The notes under the pieces were generated by a model. The model had not been told where the DNA came from and searched no databases. It saw only the letters and a list, made by a program, of their open reading frames with translations. A stretch of DNA of 7,984 bases from positions 1 through 7,984 of the forward strand of contig JALTEE010000226.1 in the NCBI GenBank assembly GCA_027007865.1, in the 5' to 3' direction. Of the stretch, positions 1 to 5,949 are shown one piece after another (the first letter of the stretch is position 1; each line of letters starts with the position of its first letter). The position numbers and the translations under genes were made by a program. Origin of the DNA: a bacterium. Its GTDB lineage: Bacteria > UBP14 > UBA6098 > B30-G16.

Positions 1-3
1 GAA

Positions 4-969
4 ATGATGGAAGACAGATTTTTGAAAGCCGCCCAAACTGTTGTTCAACAATGCCTCGCTATAAAATCTAACGAGACGGTTCTCGTAATTTCCGACCAGC
101 CGGAGCGTGAAATCGGCAGCGCTATTTTCGAGGCAGCGAAAGAGCATTGTGCAGAAGCGTTTTTTGTCGAAATGATTCCCCGCGACCATCACGGCGAAGA
201 GCCGCCGAAGCAAATCGCAGAATTGATGAAATCGGTCGATGTTGTAATCGCACCAACATTTCGCTCGCTCTCTCATACCGAAGCACGCAGAAACGCTTGT
301 GCCGAAGGAACGCGCATCGCTACGATGCCCGGAATCCTCCGCGAAACATTTGTCAGAGCTATGGTTACCGATTATTCGGTAATATCCGACCTTTCCACAA
401 AACTCGCCGATATGCTATCCGCCGCGAAAACAGCACGAGTAGTATCCGATAGCGGAACAGACATATCGATGTCGCTCGAAGGCAGGCGAGGGCACGCAGA
501 TACAGGAATTTATCACAACAGCGGCGATTTCGGAAATCTTCCCGCAGGCGAAGGATATATCGCTCCACTCGAAGGCAGCGCAAATGGCGTGTTCGTAGTC
601 GATGGCTCCATCGGTGATACGGGCGTTCTCGCTTCGGATGACAAAATCACAATTCGCGTGGAAAATGGTTTCGCCACAGAAATCGACGGCAGTCGAGCAT
701 CCGCATATCTCGTAGGCGTGCTGTCACAGTTCACAAAAGACGCTCGCAACATTGCAGAACTCGGCATCGGAACAAATTCCGCAGCGAGACTTTGCGGAAA
801 CATTCTCGAAGACGAAAAAGTCCTCGGAACAGTCCACATCGCACTCGGCGACAACGCATCTATGGGCGGAAATGTCCATATAGCAAGCCACCTCGACGGA
901 ATTATTATCGCTCCGACACTTTGGCTCGATGGAAAAATCGTGATGGAACACGGGAAGTTGAAAGTGTAA
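4..969 (+). CDS. M29-family (thermophilic-type) aminopeptidase-like protein
   Basis: This 321-residue protein resembles the leucyl aminopeptidase / aminopeptidase T group (family M29). These are cytosolic metal-dependent exopeptidases that release N-terminal residues from peptides. The C-terminal half shows the family's landmarks: a Gly/Glu-rich stretch at residues 177-195 (GEGYIAPLEGSANG), AELGIGTN at 251-258, an H-I-A-L-G motif at 278-282 and an H-L-D motif at 296-298. Candidate metal ligands are E183, E252, H278, H296 and D298. Residues 1-150 would be the Rossmann-like N-terminal domain. The protein is shorter than classical AmpS/AmpT enzymes (about 400 residues). By spacing, the position expected for the catalytic tyrosine after the first His appears to be A285. 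Activity is therefore uncertain, and an M29-fold relative with another role is possible. ATG at 4 or 7 can serve as start. The frame is open to the window edge, so a more upstream start is not excluded. The next gene follows after 22 bases and is probably in the same operon. Confidence 0.72.
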   Translation: MMEDRFLKAAQTVVQQCLAIKSNETVLVISDQPEREIGSAIFEAAKEHCAEAFFVEMIPRDHHGEEPPKQIAELMKSVDVVIAPTFRSLSHTEARRNACAEGTRIATMPGILRETFVRAMVTDYSVISDLSTKLADMLSAAKTARVVSDSGTDISMSLEGRRGHADTGIYHNSGDFGNLPAGEGYIAPLEGSANGVFVVDGSIGDTGVLASDDKITIRVENGFATEIDGSRASAYLVGVLSQFTKDARNIAELGIGTNSAARLCGNILEDEKVLGTVHIALGDNASMGGNVHIASHLDGIIIAPTLWLDGKIVMEHGKLKV

Positions 970-991
970 CGAAATCCGCCATAAGCAGAAA

Positions 992-2011
992 ATGCGAGAA
1001 ATTATCTTTCAAAAAAGCGGTGCGAATCTGGACGAAAATCTTTATGCACTTCGCAAAATTCTTTCGCAGCTCGAAGCCCCATTCAAAAGCGGCGATTCCG
1101 TCGGCGTAAAAATTCACTGGGGCGAGCGCGGAAATACGAGTTTTCTTCCGCCCGAATATACTCGCGAAATCGTGCAATGGTTAAAATCTTGGGGGATGAA
1201 TCCTTTTGTGTTCGATACGACTGTGCTCTATAGCGGCGGACGCAGAGATGGTAAAACTTCGCTCGAAACCGCATCGAAACACGGCTTCACCGAAGAGTTT
1301 TTAGGTTGCCCGCTCGTCATCGCAGACGGATACGATGGCACAGATGTCATCGATATTCCTGCGGATTACAAGCATTTTCGCACTGTTCAAGTAGCAAACA
1401 TATTCGATACCACCGATGGCTTCATAATATTTTCGCATTTCAAAGGTCATATGGTTGCTGGCTTCGGTGGAGCAATCAAGAACATTTCGATGGGTTTTGC
1501 ATCCCGCGCACAAAAACAACGGATGCATTCCGATTCACTATTTCCCGTTCTAAAACGAGATAAATGCACGATGTGCGGCGTTTGCATAAAACATTGCCCG
1601 ACCGGCGCGGCAACATTCGGAAACGATGGATATCCGATATTCGATTTGAAAAAATGCATCAGCTGCGGTGAATGTATCGCTCTCTGCCCGCAAATAGCGC
1701 TGAAAATCCTTTGGAACACCGATAAAACCGTATTTCAGGAAAAACTCGTCGAAACCGCAGCAGCGATATGGAAAATAATCTCTCGCAAGACACTCATAAT
1801 AAATGCGCTGCTTAAAATCACGAAGGAATGCGATTGTTTGCCCGGCGAAAATCCTGTGATTGCGGAAGACATCGGATTTCTCGCAGGATATAATCCGTTC
1901 GATGTCGATGCAAAATCAGTCGAACTATTAGGAGAGAAAATCATCGACGATGCGCATCCAAACATCCCGTGGCGGAGACAATTCGATTATGCAAACAAGC
2001 CTTCCGCTTGA
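992..2011 (+). CDS. DUF362 domain protein with two [4Fe-4S] ferredoxin motifs
   Basis: This is a 339-residue iron-sulfur protein of the DUF362 family. Its biochemical role is not established; members are generally taken to be cytoplasmic electron-transfer proteins. The DUF362 core covers about residues 30-185 and includes VGVKIHWGERGN (38-49) and the conserved HFKGHMVAGFGGAIKNISMG stretch (149-168). A bacterial-type double-cluster ferredoxin domain follows: C192-x2-C195-x2-C198-x3-C202-P and C222-x2-C225-x2-C228-x3-C232-P. Each motif has all four cysteines, so two [4Fe-4S] clusters are expected. The C-terminal section (280-313) has C280-x-C282, then PGENPVIAEDIGFLAGYNPF, which is also typical of ferredoxin-type DUF362 proteins. 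There is no signal peptide. Only a degenerate Shine-Dalgarno (AAGCAG) precedes the ATG. The gene sits 22 bases after the peptidase gene and is probably co-transcribed with it. Its last codons (NKPSA) lie in the arm of the palindromic element downstream. Confidence 0.88.
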   Translation: MREIIFQKSGANLDENLYALRKILSQLEAPFKSGDSVGVKIHWGERGNTSFLPPEYTREIVQWLKSWGMNPFVFDTTVLYSGGRRDGKTSLETASKHGFTEEFLGCPLVIADGYDGTDVIDIPADYKHFRTVQVANIFDTTDGFIIFSHFKGHMVAGFGGAIKNISMGFASRAQKQRMHSDSLFPVLKRDKCTMCGVCIKHCPTGAATFGNDGYPIFDLKKCISCGECIALCPQIALKILWNTDKTVFQEKLVETAAAIWKIISRKTLIINALLKITKECDCLPGENPVIAEDIGFLAGYNPFDVDAKSVELLGEKIIDDAHPNIPWRRQFDYANKPSA

Positions 2012-2126
2012 CACCCTTCGGGTGATTCCACGCTTCGCGGCTCGTCAATATCGCTCCTTGTTGTCGCTTAAATCAGCGCGAACCTGACGGTTTTTGGTGG
2101 AGCGAAATCGCTTAACACGAAGGCTT
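1997..2126. repeat. Intergenic palindromic element between convergent genes
   Basis: The 113 bases between the two stop codons, plus the ends of both genes, are packed with inverted repeats. The outer arms are AAGCCTTC (1997-2004) and GAAGGCTT (2119-2126), a perfect 8-bp pair. Inside are: CAAGC/GCTTG (1996-2000 with 2006-2010, competing with the outer arm); CACCC-TTC-GGGTG (2012-2024), starting right after the DUF362 stop; CGC-TTC-GCG (2031-2039); TCGCTCC/GGAGCGA (2051-2057 with 2099-2105), enclosing AACC-TGAC-GGTT (2081-2092); and AGCGA-AA-TCGCT (2101-2112). TCGCTTAA occurs twice as a direct repeat (2064-2071 and 2108-2115). As RNA this could fold into a multibranched structure. It may be a dispersed REP- or MITE-like element, or a bidirectional transcript-end structure. 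No transposase or long T-tract was seen. Whether other genomic copies exist cannot be told from this window. Confidence 0.55.
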
Positions 2127-5100
2127 ATCGCACCAGCAGTATCTTTCCATATCGGATAGAATCTTTTCCGCTCTTTAATCTCACAAAATACATTCCGGAC
2201 GCTATTTCTGTGCCATCCTGCGCTCTTGCATTCCAAACGATTTTGTGAAATCCCACACCTGATAAAGCAAACGATTTAATCACACGACCCGATAAATCCA
2301 ATATCTGTATTTCGCCATCATCTTCGGCGAGTTGGACGGAAATTTGCACTGCTGAATTGAACGGATTCGGATACATCTTTTCGAGCGCCGTCTGCCGAGG
2401 CAAACTCGCACCATCGCTTTCGTTATAGAACAATTTATAATTTCCGGGTTGAAGCGATACGGTTTCTCCGCCGGATACGGATATGCTGTTTTCGCCATCA
2501 CAGATAGAAATTTCGCCCATTCTATAATCGCCAAGAACAGTTAATTGCGCAGGTTCGATGATTCGCAAATTCCACTGCGCATCGGCGGAACGAACATCTG
2601 TGGAAAGTTTCCCGGACGAACCGTTATATGTGAAATATGCGAGTGTAGGAGTTTGGGGCATCTGCGGCAGCAGCGGAACATCCATTCCATAGTCGAATTT
2701 AGATGTCGCATTCTTTGCAATGCCGAGATACAGCATATTTTGAAATGTATCGCTTCTAATTCGCAGTGGGATTATAAATGGATTTTCAGTGTTTTTTGGC
2801 TTGTAAAATGTTTCGCCTTCGGGTTCGACAAACAATGTGCACGGCTCGAATGCAAATACCCAGTATCCGTATTTAGGAACGATTTCATCGGCGAGGAAAT
2901 ACGAATATGTTCCCGGAAGCATAGAATATATGCAGTATCGCAGGATTGCATCTGGCGGGTTCGTGTGTATCATCCCCAGCGAAATGTTTTCCGATGTTCC
3001 GCCGATAAGATTCCAGCCCACATCGAGCGGAATAGACAATTTCGATAGCGGGTTGCCGTCATAAAACGAAACTCCTTCATCGGCAAGGCAGAAATAGCCT
3101 TTACCCGGTAGCAGCAAATCGGTGGAAACATAGGAACTCTCCAGCGGGTCGTATCGATAGATATTCTCGAAGCCCAATTCTGTCGATGTCACTGGTGCTG
3201 TGCCCGGGAGTGAAATCAAATTCCAGCCGGCCTTTGTTCGATAGACATTTCTCACAGAGGGTGCCGCGGATGTAAAAATTTCGTTCGTTCCGGCAGAAAG
3301 CGCCATCCCTATATATATTTGTTCTCCTCTGACGATTATCGTGGAATTATTGAGGTTCAAATTGGAAATCTCGCCGTCGCTGTCGAGAACTAATTGCAAT
3401 CCTGCGGGGATTTCATTGTGAGGAAGACTTATCGTGCGATATGAAACTCCATTGAGTAACCAGTGAGCGTGGTCGCCGGGGGCAGACAGAACATCGAGCG
3501 AATCGACTCCGAGCGAAGCGCCTTCATCGAAAACAATCGATAATTCATTTATAACGCCATCGATTAAAACATCCACCGATGCCGTTCTTCGCAGCAGCAC
3601 CACAGCTGCTTTATATTCGATTTCGACTGTATCCACCGAATATATTGTATCAGCGGACGACGAAGGTGAAGTATTGCTTTCGACAATATCGCCGAACCAA
3701 AATAAATTATCGTATGAATCATCAAGATTGAAATATGTTCGATCCCCGCTTGCGTCATCCGGCGGGTCATTGCTATTATCATATATCTTTATCGAATCCC
3801 TCCCACCCGCTGTTTTGTAATATACCATGTAGTATGTTGCTGTATCGGGCTGGTCGCTGTCGAAAGACTCTGCCGCATGCCAATGCAGATATTGAAAGGA
3901 GCTGCCACCATTTATTAGTTTAGATTGAATATGAGTATTTGCATTTAATGTATCGATTTGTGCGTTGCTCATCTGCCAGGATTTTATTCCATACATATAA
4001 TCTGCAATGAATAGAAAATTTCCTGCGGCTACTATGTCTTCGCCGATATAGGCTCCTGTTGGAGAATCATATTTCAGGGAACCATCGCTCCCATCGATTA
4101 ACTTTACATCGTCTCCTGAAACATCGCCTTCGAGCAGACCGACCGCTACATAATCTCCGAATATGCAAGCGCTCACAGGCTCTCCGCCGAGTGTCGCCGT
4201 TGTCGTAGTCCAATATACCGTAGACATATCCGATGCATTAATTTTATAAAGCCCACCTTCTTTATCGGCGATATAAAGAGTATCTGCTATTTTCGCTAAT
4301 CCCCAGGGATGTCCCGCTGTATTATATGTGCTCACAAGAGTTAAATCCGATGCATTCAATTTTCTCACACCATCGTCCTCATTATCGACATAGACATAAC
4401 TTCCATCGACGAGAATTGAACCGAAAGGATATGTCATACCATAATGGTTGCCTGTAGCTGTTAAATCTAAATTTAATTCTCGCACAGAATCGCCGCAGGC
4501 AATGTATATATAATTCCCCGATACATCGACATCGTTCACAGAAGCGGATATAAGAGTAGCACTGAGAACCGACATAGCATTGGGGTCGGATACATCAATT
4601 TCGAAGAAGTTTGCTGCACTTCTGTTTGCGCAACACAGGAATAATGTATCGTTTCGCAATGCGGAACCGAGAGCGGGAACCAAAGGACTGCCGCTGTAAT
4701 TCGTCAGACTGCCGACAACAGACATATCTGTCGGGTCGCTGACATCCACAGAGACGAGTCCATAAGTCTGGTTGCTGGCATATAGATAGCCGTTTGCATA
4801 TTGAATAACAAGCGCTTCTCCGGATGGCCAACCTCGCGCTTCTGTCAAAGTGTCCGCCCAATCCGATGCAGGCTGAACTCCACCGCCACCAAATTGCAGT
4901 ATTTGAACTCCTGCACTATCGCAGACAAAAGCGTAATTGTTCAAGACGCCGTAAGTTGCACCCATCGCTGATACGCCGGAGCCATTTAAATCGGCATCAC
5001 AGAGCAGATACACTTTGCCGACATCGCTTCCACCGATGCGAAAAATATCCATTCCATAGGTGCCGTCGGCAACAATAAATATTGTGTCGTTTATGAAATC

Positions 5101-5937
5101 GGCGTCAGAAGCGAAATCGCGGGCTTTTATCCTCGAATGAACAATTAAATCGGAAGCCGACCCGGCATTTCCAAGTCCGAGGACATATATGCTATCCCCA
5201 GCAGCAAGCACAGCGAGTGTCCCTCTGACAGCAACATATAATCCTCCTTCGCCGAGAGATGTGGTATGGTCGTTGGAAAGTGCCCCAGTAATGTTCACAA
5301 CATCGATGCCGTTGGTTCTATCGGCGACGATTGCATAACTATTCGCTCCGTTCTGGTATATAGCCACACCTCTTGCATCGCAACTTGTCCAAGAAACAAT
5401 TTCATCTTCCGCCATACTCGTTGGGTCGCTTATATCTATTCGAGCGAGACCATCCGAGCCGCAGCCGACATAGGCGGAATCGCCTTTTATAGCGACACCA
5501 TAGTAGGAACGAGTGCTTAAAGTATCCGTCGAAGTCATATCGGATAATTTTACCGAATAGAACGCGCCTGTCGATGGAACGAAACCGTATCCACCAGAAA
5601 TGGCAATATCTATCGAATTCCCTGCAGATAATGTAATATGGTCGGTTTGAGTGCCACCGCTAATACTGAACTTTGCAAGACCGTCGTTGTCTGCGGCATA
5701 TATATAATCTCCGCTGACATCGCATTTCTGTGTCTGCCCGGTAGCGTTTCCCCACGATGCTTCTGTCGGCGGCTTCCTCGAAACTGTCTCGAAGGAATCG
5801 ACAACATCCCAGCCGCCTGTCGTTTTCGCCATATCGCAGTATATCAGGTCGTTGAAATCTTCGCTGTAAATAGCAGCGAATACAAAACCAGCGAAAGATA
5901 GCATTAGTAAAATTAAAAATAAAAATCCCCGTTTCAT
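2125..5937 (-). CDS. Secreted LVIVD beta-propeller surface protein with T9SS sorting domain
   Basis: This is a 1270-residue exported protein of unknown specific function. The ATG at 5937 is preferred because AGGAGG lies 6 bases upstream and the product opens with a signal peptide (MKRG, then hydrophobic residues to about A21). A reading that starts further upstream, at 6051, would add 38 residues and overlap the preceding gene. In order: signal peptide 1-21; about 14 LVIVD-like repeats (71-657) forming two groups of seven; a beta-rich region 660-895 without a recognised family; paired GWNL modules 900-1038; a beta domain about 1045-1175 with LSTDVR; and a T9SS type A-like sorting domain 1186-1270 with YPNPFN and a final GKILLVR. 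It should cross the outer membrane by T9SS and end up surface-attached or released, with the propellers as likely binding platforms. It is the second gene of a minus-strand operon, and its stop codon lies in the arm of the downstream palindromic element. Confidence 0.85.
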   Translation of the reverse strand: MKRGFLFLILLMLSFAGFVFAAIYSEDFNDLIYCDMAKTTGGWDVVDSFETVSRKPPTEASWGNATGQTQKCDVSGDYIYAADNDGLAKFSISGGTQTDHITLSAGNSIDIAISGGYGFVPSTGAFYSVKLSDMTSTDTLSTRSYYGVAIKGDSAYVGCGSDGLARIDISDPTSMAEDEIVSWTSCDARGVAIYQNGANSYAIVADRTNGIDVVNITGALSNDHTTSLGEGGLYVAVRGTLAVLAAGDSIYVLGLGNAGSASDLIVHSRIKARDFASDADFINDTIFIVADGTYGMDIFRIGGSDVGKVYLLCDADLNGSGVSAMGATYGVLNNYAFVCDSAGVQILQFGGGGVQPASDWADTLTEARGWPSGEALVIQYANGYLYASNQTYGLVSVDVSDPTDMSVVGSLTNYSGSPLVPALGSALRNDTLFLCCANRSAANFFEIDVSDPNAMSVLSATLISASVNDVDVSGNYIYIACGDSVRELNLDLTATGNHYGMTYPFGSILVDGSYVYVDNEDDGVRKLNASDLTLVSTYNTAGHPWGLAKIADTLYIADKEGGLYKINASDMSTVYWTTTTATLGGEPVSACIFGDYVAVGLLEGDVSGDDVKLIDGSDGSLKYDSPTGAYIGEDIVAAGNFLFIADYMYGIKSWQMSNAQIDTLNANTHIQSKLINGGSSFQYLHWHAAESFDSDQPDTATYYMVYYKTAGGRDSIKIYDNSNDPPDDASGDRTYFNLDDSYDNLFWFGDIVESNTSPSSSADTIYSVDTVEIEYKAAVVLLRRTASVDVLIDGVINELSIVFDEGASLGVDSLDVLSAPGDHAHWLLNGVSYRTISLPHNEIPAGLQLVLDSDGEISNLNLNNSTIIVRGEQIYIGMALSAGTNEIFTSAAPSVRNVYRTKAGWNLISLPGTAPVTSTELGFENIYRYDPLESSYVSTDLLLPGKGYFCLADEGVSFYDGNPLSKLSIPLDVGWNLIGGTSENISLGMIHTNPPDAILRYCIYSMLPGTYSYFLADEIVPKYGYWVFAFEPCTLFVEPEGETFYKPKNTENPFIIPLRIRSDTFQNMLYLGIAKNATSKFDYGMDVPLLPQMPQTPTLAYFTYNGSSGKLSTDVRSADAQWNLRIIEPAQLTVLGDYRMGEISICDGENSISVSGGETVSLQPGNYKLFYNESDGASLPRQTALEKMYPNPFNSAVQISVQLAEDDGEIQILDLSGRVIKSFALSGVGFHKIVWNARAQDGTEIASGMYFVRLKSGKDSIRYGKILLVR
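2128..2382 (-). other. T9SS C-terminal sorting domain
   Basis: The last 85 residues (1186-1270) match the type A-like Por secretion/T9SS sorting domain. They contain the opening motif YPNPFN (1189-1194), a strand ending in IQILDLSGRVIKSF (1210-1223), a V-W-N strand, the turn DGTEIASGMYFVRL (1241-1254) and a final YGKILLVR. Known members direct proteins through the type IX translocon and are cleaved at the cell surface. The window contains none of the translocon genes. Confidence 0.85.
2413..2805 (-). other. Beta domain preceding the sorting signal
   Basis: Residues 1045-1175 of the large surface protein form a beta-rich domain. Notable patches are LYLGIAKNATSKFDYGMDVP (1069-1088), KLSTDVRSADAQWNL (1110-1124) and a closing GNYKLFY (1165-1171). 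Its layout (a G-x2-x-A-x-x-x-x-D-x-G-x-D-V-P stretch, then a D-V/I-R-strand) is a frequent companion of T9SS sorting domains. The N-terminal part of the neighbouring gene's product, about residues 22-150, appears to have the same layout (DGYGFED, YFPHDD, KYSIDIRND). The homology is judged by eye only. Confidence 0.45.
2824..3240 (-). repeat. Paired GWNL modules in the large surface protein
   Basis: Residues 900-1038 hold two related units of about 70 residues. Unit 1 starts GWNLISLP (904-911), has ENIYRYD in the middle (924-930) and closes with LLPGKGYFC (942-950). Unit 2 starts GWNLIGG (974-980), has AILRYC (997-1002) and closes with PKYGYWVF (1021-1028). The same paired layout ends the neighbouring gene's product (positions 5951-6382). 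I know of no functional assignment for this module, which recurs in large secreted proteins of FCB-type bacteria. Confidence 0.65.
3964..4848 (-). repeat. Second group of seven LVIVD-like propeller repeats
   Basis: Residues 364-658 of the large surface protein carry seven more units. Their cores lie near 378-401, 428-451, 470-492, 508-530, 550-570, 592-616 and 636-657. Clear copies are GLVSVDVSDP (393-402), FFEIDVSDP (444-452) and GLYKINASD (562-570). The spacing is again about 40 residues. The Gly-rich linker and an irregular stretch (350-375) separate this group from the first, so a second seven-bladed propeller is the simplest reading. One fourteen-bladed ring seems unlikely. Exact repeat boundaries are by eye. 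Confidence 0.68.
4888..5760 (-). repeat. First group of seven LVIVD-like propeller repeats
   Basis: Residues 60-350 of the large surface protein contain seven related units about 40 residues apart. Each has the pattern (Y/F)-hydrophobic-A, a few polar residues, G-(L/I/M/V), then a short strand, often ending D-(I/V)-S-D-P. The cores lie near residues 71-93, 112-131, 150-171, 198-217, 236-255, 281-301 and 330-349. The clearest copy reads GLARIDISDP at 163-172. The units match the style of LVIVD repeats, which build beta-propellers. Seven units fit one closed seven-bladed propeller. A Gly-rich linker (350-353) follows. Confidence 0.7.
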
Positions 5938-5943
5938 CTTAAT

Positions 5944-5949
5944 CCTCCT
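5944..5949 (-). promoter_or_regulatory. Strong Shine-Dalgarno overlapping the upstream stop codon
   Basis: On the minus strand, AGGAGG lies 6 bases before the ATG at 5937. Its first two bases are the last two of the upstream gene's TAG stop (5948-5950), giving TAGGAGG. This is the only consensus-strength ribosome binding site in the window. It decides the start of the large surface protein and suggests that its translation is coupled to that of the preceding gene. Confidence 0.85.

Noticed and set aside
2081..2095. AACC-TGAC-GGTT stem followed by T residues as an intrinsic terminator for the plus-strand genes
   Set aside because: The stem is only 4 bp (5 with a wobble pair) and AT-containing, and the T run is five bases and shared with the stem. 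It is too weak to call alone, so it is described within the palindromic element.
1997..2126. tRNA or other known RNA gene in the multibranched intergenic region
   Set aside because: There is no T-loop consensus, no acceptor stem of 7 bp at tRNA spacing and no anticodon arm in register.
2545..3048. Open frame of 167 codons on the plus strand, antisense to the large surface protein
   Set aside because: It lies entirely inside a well-supported gene with clear domains. Its translation is rich in Arg, Cys and His with no domain, and it has no ribosome binding site.
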